Counted from the first letter of the stretch, positions 32,812 through 42,590 are shown. The stretch is DNA of 64,000 nucleotides from Acinetobacter parvus DSM 16617 = CIP 108168 (GCF_000368025.1 NZ_KB849211.1:750322-814321); one strand, 5' to 3'. Notes: generated by a model from the letters alone, not told the origin. Translations and numbers: made by a program.

Positions 32812-32819
32812 GGATATCC

Positions 32820-33158
32820 TCCAAAGATAAAAATTATTTAAGCTTGCTCTAGTAATTTTTTGAACACTGATGACTTATTCTATCTGTCTCAGTCATTCAT
32901 TTCACGTTGAATCATACAAACACTTGAGAAATTTTCCAAGCATTTAGCAATATTTAGCCCTCGACTCTCGAAAGATATTATCCCCCACTCAAGATAGCAG
33001 CTAAGTAAATTTTCATGCAACGTTGTTCTAGCGCATGAAGTCTATCATTTTTTAATCAAAAATCAAAAACTTTTCAATAAGACTAAACAATTCCAACATT
33101 TCTTTCAAATATAGAACAAGACTTTTTCTGCTCGTTTTATTAATGATTCACTTATGTA
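32820..33158. other. Non-coding ompA upstream region
   Basis: No convincing gene on either strand. It should hold the ompA promoter and 5' UTR. It is AT-rich and ends at the inverted repeat of the IS982 remnant. Confidence 0.6.
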
Positions 33159-33869
33159 ACGTGAATTCGGTTTAAGCAGATTTTAATTCAATCGGTTTTT
33201 TAAAATCTGCTGAATCCCAGACTTATATCCATTTACAAACATCAAAGCATATAATGTTAAAGCAGCAAATATTGTAGTCAGTAGCCCTATTTTTGATCTG
33301 TGGCGAGTATGTTCAAGATCAAACTGGCTTTTCATCAGATGAGAGCTTCAATCATTCCTCGTTTTCTTAATACTGCACTATCAAAAGCATCCAGGGATTG
33401 GGGTTTCATATTTCTTTTTACTCGTGTGAGGAGTTGAACACCGACTTCCGCAAGACGAGATCTCCAATTCTTACCCACATAGCCACGATCACCAAACAAT
33501 TTACCTGTGAGTTGTGAATGTTCAATTAGATCGGGCAATACTTTACGATCATCTACGTTACCCGTTGTAATACAATAAGAAATTAAGCGTCCGATATGAT
33601 CACAAATCAAATGAATCTTAAAACCATAAAACCAGCCGACAGAAGTTTTCCCCCGAGTTGCACTATCGGCAAATACACGATTAATCTTGCCACAAGTGAG
33701 CATGTATTGCTCAACCTGCTCTGAAATATCAGTGCAGAAATCATCAATTAGGCAGAAAAGTGTTGTAAGCGGTGTGTCGATAGGCATTTTGAGATCATTG
33801 TTTTTTGTCATGGTTAAATTTTGACTTAAATGCCTATCCTTTTACAACTTCCTTATCCCGAATTCACGT
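33159..33869 (-). mobile_element. IS982-family remnant with internal deletion
   Basis: Terminal inverted repeats ACGTGAATTCGG at 33159-33170 and its reverse complement at 33858-33869 bound a 711-bp piece, shorter than the roughly 1 kb of IS982 elements. The minus-strand transposase keeps its first ~40 residues (MTKNNDLKMPIDTPL...MLTCGK), jumps to INRVFADSATRGKTSVGWFYGFKIHL, then loses frame after MIEALI. The C terminus (SQFDLEHTRHRSKIGLL...LKNRLN) follows in another frame. It is inactive. No clear target duplication was seen. Confidence 0.83.
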
Positions 33870-34822
33870 TTTTTTAGAAAGTGTGTTGAAGAAACTGGTC
33901 CGCTTCAACCACAAAAGTTAATCGACGACTCACTTCAGATTTCAGTATCTAAGCAAGCTAAGCTGCTGAAAGTCTCCCGTGGTTGTTATTACTATCGCCC
34001 AAAACCTGCGAGTGCATCAGATCTGAAGCTGATGCGCTGTATGGATGAATTACATATGCAATATCCTTTTGCAGGTAGCCGTATGATGCGTGATTGGTTG
34101 AATCGTCAAGGACATCCTATAGGACGACGTCATACACGTACTTTAATGAAGAAAATGGGCATTAATGCGTTATATCGTAAACCAAATCCAAGTCAGGCCA
34201 ATCAAGCTCAGCGTAAATATCCACATCTGCTCAAAGGATTGAGTATTCAGCGGAGTAATCAAGTGTGGTCTACGGATATAACGTATATCCCTATGGCAAA
34301 AGGTTTTGTTTATTTATGTGCTGTGATTGATTGGCATAGCCGCAAGGTACTTGCGCATAGGGTATCGATTAGTATGGAGGTGGATTTTTGTATTTCGGCT
34401 TTAAATGAAGCGATTAAAAAATATGGCCGACCTGAAATCTTTAATACAGACCAAGGCAGTCAGTTCACCAGTGATGCATTTATTGATGTATTGAAATCAA
34501 ATGACATTCAAATCAGCATGGATGGTAAACTTGCGCAGTATACTGCTCATGGATTGATAATGTGATGGTTGAACGGTTATGGAGAAGCGTTAAATATGAG
34601 CAGGTGTATCTCAAAGCCTACAGCAATGTTTTGGATGCGAAGAAGCAATTAAACGCATATTTTGAATTTTATAATTTGAAACGACCTTATTCGAGTCTGG
34701 ACAAAATGACTCCAGATGAGTTTTACTATGACCAGCTACCACAACAAAATAAGCTAGCTTAACTAGAGCAGAATATCACTTATAAATAAGCTTTTAGTTG
34801 TTCAAACATGTGGGACCACCTC
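33870..34822 (+). mobile_element. IS3-family remnant (orfB part), cut by the IS982 element
   Basis: Frames 34032-34565 and 34562-34762 together encode most of an IS3 orfB: KLLKVSRGCYYYRPKP, STDITYIPMAKGFVYL (first Asp), EIFNTDQGSQFTSD (second Asp) and MVERLWRSVKYEQVYL (final Glu). orfA and the left end are missing because the IS982 remnant abuts at 33870. Between the second Asp and the Glu, after MDGK, foreign bases (CTTGCGCAGTATACTGCTCA) replace the expected GAWIDNV-type codons and shift the frame. The right end is probably the GTGGGACCACCTC inverted-repeat region near 34822. Confidence 0.82.
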
Positions 34823-34849
34823 TGTCTGGTTATTTGTAGTCATAAATTT

Positions 34850-34878
34850 AAGTCCCCACTTGTTTTTAAGTGGGGACT
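34850..34878. terminator. Strong hairpin between the IS3 remnant and darP
   Basis: AGTCCCCACTT and AAGTGGGGACT form an 11-bp stem around a T-rich loop. Neither side has a long T-run; it may still end the darP transcript on the minus strand. Confidence 0.6.
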
Positions 34879-35014
34879 AAATTAAGGCTTAAAGGCTTAT
34901 AGGACGAATTCATAAGGTGTGTTCATCGGACGCTTACTTTTATGTGCTCAATTTGAGTGTATTTCGAACAGAATTTACAAGAATATTTTGTTTTGAGACA
35001 CACTCTTTGGAGCT

Positions 35015-35551
35015 TTAACCCTGATCTGATAACAGGGCCACTTGCTGTACATAGTTGACAAACTTGCGTTTAGAGGCTTCAAGCTCCTCCTCACTGACCT
35101 GCTGCTTGATATCCCGATGAATACGCAGTACATGCTGGCGTAGGGTATGACGTTCAGAGGCGTTAAACACCTTGCTGAACTCGTTAATAATTGGATCACC
35201 CTGGTCAATCATACGGTCTACCCAACGCATCAGTTGCATTTGTTTCTTCGCGCCCTGCTGCGGCGTTAAATAGGATAAAATGGTGCTTTCATCCTCATTG
35301 CGAAGCAACTTGCCCACACGCTGGAACTGGCGACGACGTGCCTCAAATGAGCTGATCTTCTGCACTTCAAGCAATGCGTCAATTAGGCGCTCATCGACAG
35401 GAAGTTTTTGAATCTGCTTGGGATTGAGTTGAGCCAGTTGCTCACCCAAGGCTGCCATACGCTGAACCGCCTTTTTTTGCTCGGTTCGACTCGCACGCCC
35501 TTCTAATGACTCAAAATCTTCATCGGTATAACGCTGGGGTCCACGTGCCAC
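35015..35551 (-). CDS. darP: Ribosome maturation protein DarP (YjgA, DUF615)
   Basis: 178 residues, all alpha-helical and highly charged. The DUF615 pattern is clear: SRTEQKKAVQRMAALGEQL, LPVDERLIDALLE, EARRRQFQRVGKLLRNED, and a C-terminal five-helix part. DarP binds late 50S precursors and supports peptidyl-transferase centre maturation. It is the last gene of rapZ-ptsO-darP, two bp after ptsO. Strings are quoted in part. Confidence 0.93.
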   Translation of the reverse strand: MARGPQRYTDEDFESLEGRASRTEQKKAVQRMAALGEQLAQLNPKQIQKLPVDERLIDALLEVQKISSFEARRRQFQRVGKLLRNEDESTILSYLTPQQGAKKQMQLMRWVDRMIDQGDPIINEFSKVFNASERHTLRQHVLRIHRDIKQQVSEEELEASKRKFVNYVQQVALLSDQG

Positions 35552-35553
35552 TA

Positions 35554-35823
35554 TTACTCTGCCTCGTAAAATTTTGCTGCGAACAGCGTTTGAATTTCTT
35601 CCAGTGCCTTGTCTTCATCGGCACCGTCAATCACCAGTCTCAGTGTGGTGCCCTTACCCGCACCCAGCATCAACAATGACATAATATTCTTTGCATCAAC
35701 CAGCTTGTCGCCCTTGCCAATTTGTATGGAGGAACGAAACCTAGTGGTCACCTCGATCAGTTTACCAGATGCACGTGCGTGTAAGCCGAGTTTATTAATT
35801 ACATCAATTGTTGTGTCTATCAT
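35554..35823 (-). CDS. ptsO: HPr-family phosphocarrier (NPr-type)
   Basis: 89 residues. GLHARASGKLIEV carries the phospho-His (His16), and NIMSLLMLGAGKGT has the conserved Ser region. The start overlaps the end of rapZ by four bases. Proximity to rapZ suggests the nitrogen phosphotransferase (PTS-Ntr) branch, in which NPr passes phosphate from PtsP to PtsN; neither of those is in this window. A generic HPr is the alternative. Confidence 0.88.
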   Translation of the reverse strand: MIDTTIDVINKLGLHARASGKLIEVTTRFRSSIQIGKGDKLVDAKNIMSLLMLGAGKGTTLRLVIDGADEDKALEEIQTLFAAKFYEAE

Positions 35824-36671
35824 GACCAGTGCTTCATTTCTCTATGTAAGATTTGGACAGTCCATTTTGCCTCAAGGGCCTGCTTGAGTCTATCCACAAT
35901 ATAAACCGAACGGTGCTGCCCACCCGTACATCCCACTGAAATGGTCATGTAATGGCGATGCCCCTCTGCGAAAGCGGGCAACCACTTTTCCAGAAAGCGA
36001 TAGATATCTTCAAACATCTCGTTGGTTTGCTGACTACCCTCTAAAAAGCGGCGCACAGGTTCATCCAAACCTGAAAAACGGCGCAGTTCCAGATCCCAGT
36101 GTGGATTAGGCAGATGACGTACATCAAACACATAATCCGCATCCAGCGGAATGCCATGCTTATAGCCAAATGATTGCAGTATCACGATCAACTTGTCCGA
36201 CTGACCCAGTTTGGACAGCAGGATATGCTTTAAATCATGGACACTTTTATCTGTGGTATCAATATGCACGGTGGAACGGAACTGGATCGGAATCAGAAGC
36301 TGTTTTTCTTCCTGTATGCACTGCAACAGGCTGTTAAAACGGTTTGCCAGCGGATGCGGCCTACGTGAGGCGCTAAAGCGGGAAACCAGATCCTGATCCT
36401 GGGTAGTCAGGTAAATGATATCGACCGTACCGTGTTTTTGCAATTGTTCAAAAACATGGTCAAACTCCTGCATATCGGCACGGGTGCTACGGACATCAAC
36501 GCCCAGAGCCAACTGCTCAAGATTATTCTCGTAATCCAGTTTTGACACAATTTCAGGCAACAACGCCAAAGGCAGGTTATCTATACAGTAATAGCCCAAG
36601 TCTTCAAGCACCTGTAATGCAGAGGATTTTCCTGAGCCTGATTGTCCTGTCACGATAAGAATACGCTTCAT
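35820..36671 (-). CDS. rapZ: RNase adapter protein RapZ
   Basis: 283 residues. Walker A GQSGSGKS at residues 8-15, then ALQVLEDLGYYCIDNLPLAL, and the C-terminal ISVGCTGGQHRSVYI that binds the amino sugar ligand in E. coli. RapZ guides RNase E to the small RNA GlmZ and so links glucosamine-6-phosphate level to GlmS synthesis; whether this RNA circuit exists in Acinetobacter is not shown. First gene of the rapZ-ptsO-darP unit. Confidence 0.95.
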   Translation of the reverse strand: MKRILIVTGQSGSGKSSALQVLEDLGYYCIDNLPLALLPEIVSKLDYENNLEQLALGVDVRSTRADMQEFDHVFEQLQKHGTVDIIYLTTQDQDLVSRFSASRRPHPLANRFNSLLQCIQEEKQLLIPIQFRSTVHIDTTDKSVHDLKHILLSKLGQSDKLIVILQSFGYKHGIPLDADYVFDVRHLPNPHWDLELRRFSGLDEPVRRFLEGSQQTNEMFEDIYRFLEKWLPAFAEGHRHYMTISVGCTGGQHRSVYIVDRLKQALEAKWTVQILHREMKHWS

Positions 36672-36698
36672 GACGTTTACCCTTTTTATTTTCTAGTT

Positions 36699-37544
36699 TT
36701 AAGTTTTAAAGTCGACCTGTAGGTTATCAATCAAACGTGTTGTACCCAGTTTTGCCGCAACAAATAAAACCACATTTCGATCAAACTGCGCAATTGGCTG
36801 TAAATTTGTTTGACGGGCCTCCACATAATCGACAACAAAGCCTGCCTGTGTCAATTGGTTAGAGATACTTTCCAGTACCTGCGCAAGTGCCTGCCCCTCA
36901 TGCAGTTGCTGTTCGGCTTGCTTGAGCAGTTGGTAAATCGTGGGTGCAATCGCGCGTTGCTGTTCAGATAAATAACCATTACGGGAACTTAAAGCCAAGC
37001 CATCTTCTGCGCGGACAATAGGCACACCAATTACTTCCAGTGGCATGTTCAGGTCCTGCACCAACTGGCGAATGACCGCCAGCTGCTGGTAATCCTTCTG
37101 CCCAAAGAACGCGAAATTAGGCTGTACGATGTTAAACAGTTTGGTCACCACAACCGCCACACCGTCAAAATGGCCAGGACGTGACTTACCACACAAGTCA
37201 TCGGTAATTTGACCGACACTGATATTGGTCAAGCGTGGCTGTGTGCCATACATCTGCTCTACAGAGGGTGCAAAAATAATGTCGCAATCCACATCCGCCA
37301 GTAAACGGCTATCCTGCTCCAAAGTACGTGGATAACTGTCGAAGTCTTCACCAGCGCCAAACTGGATCGGATTGACAAAAATGCTGACCACCACCACATC
37401 ACAGATTTTCTTTGCGGCACGCACCAAGGTCAGGTGACCTTCATGCAGGTTGCCCATGGTTGGTACAAAACCAATCAGTTTTTTTGTGCTGCGTGCAGGA
37501 GCAAGTGATGCAGTCAAGCCTTGTATGGTGGTTTCTGTTTTCAT
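36699..37544 (-). CDS. panC: Pantothenate synthetase
   Basis: 281 residues. It ligates pantoate and beta-alanine using ATP. PTMGNLHEGHLTLV contains the HxGH motif, FVNPIQFGAGEDFDSYPR the pantoate site, FGQKDYQQL and VGVPIVRAEDGLALSSRNGYL (the KMSK-like loop) the nucleotide site. It follows panB with a gap of three bp and ends the pcnB-folK-panB-panC operon. Confidence 0.96.
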   Translation of the reverse strand: MKTETTIQGLTASLAPARSTKKLIGFVPTMGNLHEGHLTLVRAAKKICDVVVVSIFVNPIQFGAGEDFDSYPRTLEQDSRLLADVDCDIIFAPSVEQMYGTQPRLTNISVGQITDDLCGKSRPGHFDGVAVVVTKLFNIVQPNFAFFGQKDYQQLAVIRQLVQDLNMPLEVIGVPIVRAEDGLALSSRNGYLSEQQRAIAPTIYQLLKQAEQQLHEGQALAQVLESISNQLTQAGFVVDYVEARQTNLQPIAQFDRNVVLFVAAKLGTTRLIDNLQVDFKT

Positions 37545-37547
37545 GGA

Positions 37548-38357
37548 TTACAGCTCAACTTGAAAAGTATGTTCTTTTGCAGGGAAAGACTGGTCCTGAA
37601 CAGCGGCATGATAGGCCTGAAAGGCATCCAGAATTGCGGTTTCACCAGACTGTTCTTTCATGAAGTTACGCACAAAGCGTGCAACACGTCCAAAGGTTAA
37701 ACCCAGCATATCCTGTACCACCAATACCTGACCATCGGTTTCATTGCCCGCGCCAATCCCAATCACAGGGGTATTTGGAAATAGTTCAGCGATTTCCTTG
37801 CCTAACTGAGCTGGAACACACTCTAATAATAATACCGCAGCACCTGCATCAACCACCGCTTGGCAATCCGCAATTAATTGATCTGCTGCTTCACGCGTTC
37901 GTGCTTGAAGTTTATAGCCACCAAATACGTGTACTGATTGTGGTGTTAAACCCAAATGCACGCAGACAGGAATACCATTACGTGTCAAAACTTGGACTAA
38001 TTCACTTAACCAAGCACCGCCTTCAATCTTGACCATTTGTGCGCCTACTTGCATCACGGCTTTAGCATTTTTTAAACCATCTTCAAGCGTTGCATAACTC
38101 ATAAATGGTAGATCAGTCATAATTAAAGCGTGCGAATTACCACGACGTACGGCTGCTGTATGATAAGCCATATCTTCAACTGTCACAGGAAGTGTGGAGT
38201 CTCGGCCCTGAATCGCCATTCCTAGAGAATCACCAATTAAAATTGTATCAATTTCAGCCAATTCCATCGCTTTAGCCATACTTGCATCGTAACAAGTAAG
38301 ACATGAGAACTTACGTCCATCAGCTTTAAACTTTCTTAAGTCACTTAGACTAATCAT
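37548..38357 (-). CDS. panB: Ketopantoate hydroxymethyltransferase
   Basis: 269 residues from MISLSDLRKFK; AGAGGAT eight bases upstream fixes this ATG over an upstream Met at 38378. It makes ketopantoate from alpha-ketoisovalerate and methylene-tetrahydrofolate. LTCYDASMAKAMELA, ILIGDSLGM, MVKIEGG and CVHLGLTPQSV are the conserved (beta/alpha)8 positions, including the Mg-binding Asp in GDSL. It lies 39 bp after folK. Confidence 0.96.
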   Translation of the reverse strand: MISLSDLRKFKADGRKFSCLTCYDASMAKAMELAEIDTILIGDSLGMAIQGRDSTLPVTVEDMAYHTAAVRRGNSHALIMTDLPFMSYATLEDGLKNAKAVMQVGAQMVKIEGGAWLSELVQVLTRNGIPVCVHLGLTPQSVHVFGGYKLQARTREAADQLIADCQAVVDAGAAVLLLECVPAQLGKEIAELFPNTPVIGIGAGNETDGQVLVVQDMLGLTFGRVARFVRNFMKEQSGETAILDAFQAYHAAVQDQSFPAKEHTFQVEL

Positions 38358-38396
38358 GATGATATCCTCTGCAGGCATTTCCAGAACGAAACAGTC

Positions 38397-38885
38397 TTAA
38401 GCGTTTGCCCAAGACTGGTCTGCGATTACAGTCAAGCTTGCTTGCTGCACCAGTTCTAAATCTTTTAATGGATGGCCATTTAACTGTAAATGGGTATCGA
38501 GATCCAACAGGGGAACGACCACAAAATCACGTTCTAAAATTCCAATATGCGGTACGGTTAAACGCTCATTTTGAATCTGCTGCTGACCATAGATCAGTAA
38601 ATCCAGGTCAAGGGTGCGTTCGCCCCAGCGTCGCAAACGGACTCGCCCCGCCTCTTGCTCAAACTGCTGCAATTGATCCAGTAAAGCTAAAGGCTCAAGT
38701 GCTGTATCCAGTTGCACAACCGCATTTAAATAATTGGGTTGATCCTGTGGACCCATCGGTGGGCTTTGATAAAGTCGGGAAACCTGAACTGGTCCCAAAC
38801 CTGCCAACCTGGCAACTGCTTCACGCAAAATCTGCTGCGAATCACCCAGGTTACTTCCCAACCCAATATAGGTACGAATGGTCAT
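38397..38885 (-). CDS. folK: HPPK (6-hydroxymethyldihydropterin pyrophosphokinase)
   Basis: 162 residues. YIGLGSNLGD at the start, SPPMGPQDQPNYLNAVV, and the Mg-ATP motif ERTLDLDLLIYG with its two Asp residues, followed by VPHIGILERDFVVVPL. It supplies the pyrophosphorylated pterin for folate synthesis. Overlap of four bases with pcnB shows translational coupling, an arrangement found in many gammaproteobacteria. Confidence 0.96.
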   Translation of the reverse strand: MTIRTYIGLGSNLGDSQQILREAVARLAGLGPVQVSRLYQSPPMGPQDQPNYLNAVVQLDTALEPLALLDQLQQFEQEAGRVRLRRWGERTLDLDLLIYGQQQIQNERLTVPHIGILERDFVVVPLLDLDTHLQLNGHPLKDLELVQQASLTVIADQSWANA

Positions 38886-40336
38886 TGCGTTGGCCCAAAA
38901 ACCACTTGGCTTAAATCACGTTTTACCCGTTTGCGCTTGAGAATTGGATGATCAGCACCAACCTGGCTGGAATCACCTGAAGCCTTTTCCATAAAACGGG
39001 GGGTGGACTCATCCGACCTGACACGTTCTTTTCTGCCACGACGACTTTTCGGCTCAGGCACATTGACCAAAGGCTCAATTTCTGTCACTTTAGGCTCATC
39101 AACTTCAACTGTCTTACGGCGTGTTTTACTACGTTGACGGTTGTATTGACGAATTGCGACTTCTTTTTGATCGATTGACATTTCTTGGTAAGCTTCCCAC
39201 CACATGCCCATGCCTTCGGTACTGCTATCACCCGATTTTTCACGCAGCAGCAGGAAGTCAAAGCCTGCACGGAAACGCGCATGTCCAGCCAAGGCTTCGA
39301 TCTGCTGTGGTTTTGGATTAAGCAAACGGGTTTGCATTTCCCATACTTCACGAATAAAGGTTTCAGCAAACCGCGGAATGATGGTACGGGTTGCCTGACG
39401 TTTCAACACATCAAGCCCAGCCTGTGCACGGGCCTCCGCTGGCACCACACCTTTATTTAGATAAAAATCGCAGCGCTCTAAAAATGGCTTCCATAGCAAC
39501 ACCGCATAGAAAAAAGCAGGGTTGATGGTCTTACCAATTTGAATTCGTTGATCAGTATTTTTAGCTGCACGTTCGATGAAAGCTGTTAGATTTGGTGGAA
39601 TTTCAGCAAACAACTGTTTCCAAACACCAAACTCAATCAGCATTGGTAAAACCTGGGTCAGGTGTCCCATGGTAAATAATTTTTGTGACTCGTCATATAA
39701 ACGGTGCGGTGAAACATCCCGCAGCAACTGCGTCATCTCAACACTGAAAGCATCAAGAATGGATTGATCAATCTGGAAATTCAGTTTTGCGGCAAAACGC
39801 AAGGCCCGCAGCATGCGTACAGGGTCTTCCTCAAAGCGCTGGGCAGGCTCCCCCAGAAAACGCAGGGTACGGGTTTTAATATCATCAACCGCATGGCAAA
39901 AATCGAGTACGATGCCTTTACGGGGCTGATAATACAGGGTATTGATCGAAAAATCTCGACGAGCAAAATCCTGCTCAATCGTTCCCCAATTATTGTCACG
40001 AAGAATCATTCCAGATGCACTGGTCACCGCTTTTTTCGGAGGTGCACGGAAAGTCGCCACCTCAATCAGCTCACGGCCTGAGTAGACATGCGCCAACTCA
40101 AAACGCCGTCCAATAATTCGGCAACGTCGCCCAAAAACTTCTTTCACCTGAGCTGGGGTAGCATTGGTGACTGCGTCAAAATCCTTTGGATTAAGACCTA
40201 ACATCATATCGCGAACACCGCCACCCACAATATATGCCTCATAGCCAGCTTTGTTCAGGCTATCAATCACATCGAGAATTGAGGGAGGAAGTTGAGCTGT
40301 GGACAGACCACATTTTGACGCGCGCAAGGTTTGCAA
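38882..40336 (-). CDS. pcnB: Poly(A) polymerase I
   Basis: 484 residues. The nucleotidyltransferase core has IVGGGVRDMMLGLNPKDFDAV with the DxD pair, and ARRDFSINTLYY and EDPVRMLRALRFAAKL follow. The Arg/Lys-rich C terminus (RSKTRRKTVEVDEP, SRRGRKERVRSD) is an RNA-binding tail. The RRD and ERMLRA-like RMLRALRF features support a poly(A) polymerase rather than a CCA-adding enzyme. It adds A-tails that speed RNA decay. The gene heads the folate/pantothenate operon. Confidence 0.94.
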   Translation of the reverse strand: MQTLRASKCGLSTAQLPPSILDVIDSLNKAGYEAYIVGGGVRDMMLGLNPKDFDAVTNATPAQVKEVFGRRCRIIGRRFELAHVYSGRELIEVATFRAPPKKAVTSASGMILRDNNWGTIEQDFARRDFSINTLYYQPRKGIVLDFCHAVDDIKTRTLRFLGEPAQRFEEDPVRMLRALRFAAKLNFQIDQSILDAFSVEMTQLLRDVSPHRLYDESQKLFTMGHLTQVLPMLIEFGVWKQLFAEIPPNLTAFIERAAKNTDQRIQIGKTINPAFFYAVLLWKPFLERCDFYLNKGVVPAEARAQAGLDVLKRQATRTIIPRFAETFIREVWEMQTRLLNPKPQQIEALAGHARFRAGFDFLLLREKSGDSSTEGMGMWWEAYQEMSIDQKEVAIRQYNRQRSKTRRKTVEVDEPKVTEIEPLVNVPEPKSRRGRKERVRSDESTPRFMEKASGDSSQVGADHPILKRKRVKRDLSQVVFGPTQ

Positions 40337-40475
40337 AAGACAGTGTCTCCTACGTCAGGACGTAAATAACAATTTGTCGCTAATCATAGCTCCAACCCAC
40401 ACAAAGGGCAATTTATTCTGTTGAAGTTTCAACAGATCATGCCTCTTTATTAGCGACACCATTTCAGAATTTCCC

Positions 40476-40904
40476 TTAAAGCATCAGCCGTGCCTTGTTT
40501 TTTTCCAGCAACTTTGGCCCAATCCCTTTCACATTCACCAGTTCATCAACTGTTTTAAATCCGCCATTCTTTTGGCGATATTCCACAATGGCCTGAGCCT
40601 TTTTCTCGCCTACACCATTCAGGGTCTGTAACTGCTGTACATTCGCCTGATTGAGGCTAATTTTATCACCCTGCTGATTTACAGAAGATGAAACAGGCTT
40701 TGAGCTGGTTTGCTGTGTTGGACGTGATAGATAATAATTGTTGTTAGGCTGTTTCGCCAATTGCTGATCCCGTGCCTGCTGCTGGGCTTTCCATTGGCCA
40801 TAAGACTGGTCAAACTGCTGCGCATGCAGATGAGAAAGGCACCCCACACATAAAAGAATCAATAAAACAGCGTTATATTTGCTGCACGGATGTGGCAAGG
40901 TCAT
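40476..40904 (-). CDS. comEA: ComEA-like helix-hairpin-helix DNA-binding protein
   Basis: 142 residues: signal sequence (AVLLILLCVGCLSHLHAQ), a Gln/Ser-rich spacer, then two helix-hairpin-helix units, SLNQANVQQLQTLNGVGEKKAQAIVEYR and GFKTVDELVNVKGIGPKLLEK. ComEA binds incoming DNA in the periplasm during natural transformation, and Acinetobacter is known for competence. Start overlaps the end of mazG by 32 bp. The Cys in the signal may make it a lipoprotein, but the lipobox is not ideal. Confidence 0.85.
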   Translation of the reverse strand: MTLPHPCSKYNAVLLILLCVGCLSHLHAQQFDQSYGQWKAQQQARDQQLAKQPNNNYYLSRPTQQTSSKPVSSSVNQQGDKISLNQANVQQLQTLNGVGEKKAQAIVEYRQKNGGFKTVDELVNVKGIGPKLLEKNKARLML

Positions 40905-41679
40905 TGGTTTTTTCCTCAGGTTTTAATTGTCGTTTTGCTTGCTCCCAGAGTTCATCCATTTCTGCCAAACTCATTTCCTGCAAGTCTTTGTGTTGTCGTT
41001 GTGCCTGTTGCTCGATAAAAGCAAAGCGGCTTCTAAATTTATGAATTGTCGCCAACAAGGCCGTTTCACTCGACAGCCCAAGTTTACGTCCTACATTAAT
41101 TAAAGAAAATAGACAGTCGCCAAATTCTTCTTGTATTTTATCGACTTCCTGCGTTGCAATTACCTCCTGTAATTCTTCCAGTTCTTCATCCAGCTTTGCA
41201 TAGGCATCTTTTACCGTTTCAAAATCGAATCCAAGCTGGGCTGCTTTGTTCTGAATCTCATGTGCCTGTACCAAGGCGGGTGCATGCTTGACTTCATCCA
41301 GACGTGACTGTGGTTTACCCTGCTTTTCCTGCTGCTTGATCTGTTTCCATAATTCGCTGACCTGCTCAGGGTTTAGGTTTTGATCGTGTTCCGACTGAAA
41401 CACGTGCGGATGACGGCGGATCAGTTTTTCACTAATCGCATCGACCACATCATGAAAATTAAATGCACCCTGCTCAGTGTACATTTGCGACTGGAACACC
41501 ACCTGTAGCAATAGGTCACCCAGCTCATTGCGGATTTGATCTACATCGCCCTCCCGAATGGCCGCCTCTACCTCATAGGCTTCCTCAATCGCATAACGGG
41601 TCAGGCTTTCAGGTGTTTGCTGCTGATCCCATGGACATTTTTGTCTTAACTCCTGCATGATTGCCAATAACTTTTCCAT
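40873..41679 (-). CDS. mazG: Nucleoside triphosphate pyrophosphohydrolase MazG
   Basis: 268 residues from MEKLLAIMQEL. Two MazG domains are evident: CPWDQQQTPESL with EEAYEVEAAI and NELGDLLLQVVF in the first, and ELEELQEVI with EEFGDCLFSLINV in the second. It hydrolyses NTPs to NMPs and PPi, and can lower (p)ppGpp under starvation. The gene shares a transcript with comEA. Confidence 0.94.
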   Translation of the reverse strand: MEKLLAIMQELRQKCPWDQQQTPESLTRYAIEEAYEVEAAIREGDVDQIRNELGDLLLQVVFQSQMYTEQGAFNFHDVVDAISEKLIRRHPHVFQSEHDQNLNPEQVSELWKQIKQQEKQGKPQSRLDEVKHAPALVQAHEIQNKAAQLGFDFETVKDAYAKLDEELEELQEVIATQEVDKIQEEFGDCLFSLINVGRKLGLSSETALLATIHKFRSRFAFIEQQAQRQHKDLQEMSLAEMDELWEQAKRQLKPEEKTNDLATSVQQI

Positions 41680-41781
41680 GATGATCTCCAAACTAGGTAC
41701 AGCGAAATTGTTGCAGCAGCAAACTGCTTATGCGTAATATACACGGATTCAAAAAATATCAAGATAAAGTAAGGGAAAGCA

Positions 41782-42558
41782 ATGCAACAGAGTGTGTTTA
41801 TTAGTGGGGCTGCACAGGGAATTGGCGCTGAAATCGCGCGTTTATTTCACAACCACGGCTATAAAGTGGGCATATACGATATTAATGAGGTACAGGCACA
41901 CGCTCTGGCCAAAGAACTGGGCGAAAATGCCAAAGCGGGCTATCTAAACGTCAGCAATTATCGCCAGTGGCAAATGGCACTACAGGAATTTAAAAACTGG
42001 GCGGGTGAACTGAATATTTTAGTGAATAATGCGGGAATTCTATATTCTGGTGCATTTGAAAACACCCCCATTCAATCCCATCACAATACCATCGACATTA
42101 ATGTCAAAGGGGTTTTAAATGGCTGTCATGCTGCATTAAACCATCTACAGAAATCCAGTTTTGCCCGAGTGATTAACCTCTCATCAGCCTCGGCAATATA
42201 TGGGCAGGCCGATTTAGCCTCCTACTCCGCCAGTAAGTTTGCGGTTCGTGGTTTAACCGAGGCACTAGATGTAGAATGGCAAAAATATAATATCCGTGTA
42301 CTTGATGTCATGCCGTTATTTGTACAGACCAATATGGTGAAGAATATGGATGCGGGCAGCATCCAGAACATTGGGGTGGACCTAACCCCTGCCGATGTAG
42401 CAAAACAGGTGCTGCACTTGGCTCAGCAAAAGGATCACGCCCTGATTCCAACCCATACGCCAGTAGGGATAAAAACCAAAATCATGTATCAGCTTTCCAG
42501 CATTAGTCCGCAGTTTGTGAATCGACTGACAAATATTTTCCTATCTAAACGCCAATAA
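41782..42558 (+). CDS. Short-chain dehydrogenase/reductase
   Basis: 258 residues, NAD(P)-binding Rossmann fold. SGAAQGIGAEIA is the glycine-rich loop (TGxxxGxG variant), NNAG at LVNNAGILYSGA, Ser in NLSSASA, and the catalytic YSASK pair. AAGGGA precedes the ATG. Substrate unknown. TTGCAG and TAATAT at 41711 and 41735 with an 18-bp spacer are a weak promoter candidate. Confidence 0.88.
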   Translation: MQQSVFISGAAQGIGAEIARLFHNHGYKVGIYDINEVQAHALAKELGENAKAGYLNVSNYRQWQMALQEFKNWAGELNILVNNAGILYSGAFENTPIQSHHNTIDINVKGVLNGCHAALNHLQKSSFARVINLSSASAIYGQADLASYSASKFAVRGLTEALDVEWQKYNIRVLDVMPLFVQTNMVKNMDAGSIQNIGVDLTPADVAKQVLHLAQQKDHALIPTHTPVGIKTKIMYQLSSISPQFVNRLTNIFLSKRQ

Positions 42559-42590
42559 AAAAGGGCTTCAACCCTGGTTAAAGCCCCTTG
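42559..42590 (-). terminator. Hairpin between the SDR gene and relA
   Basis: GGGCTTCAACC and GGTTAAAGCCC form an imperfect stem; on the minus strand it is followed by TTTTTTATT, so it fits the end of the relA transcript, 150 bp beyond the relA stop. Confidence 0.65.
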
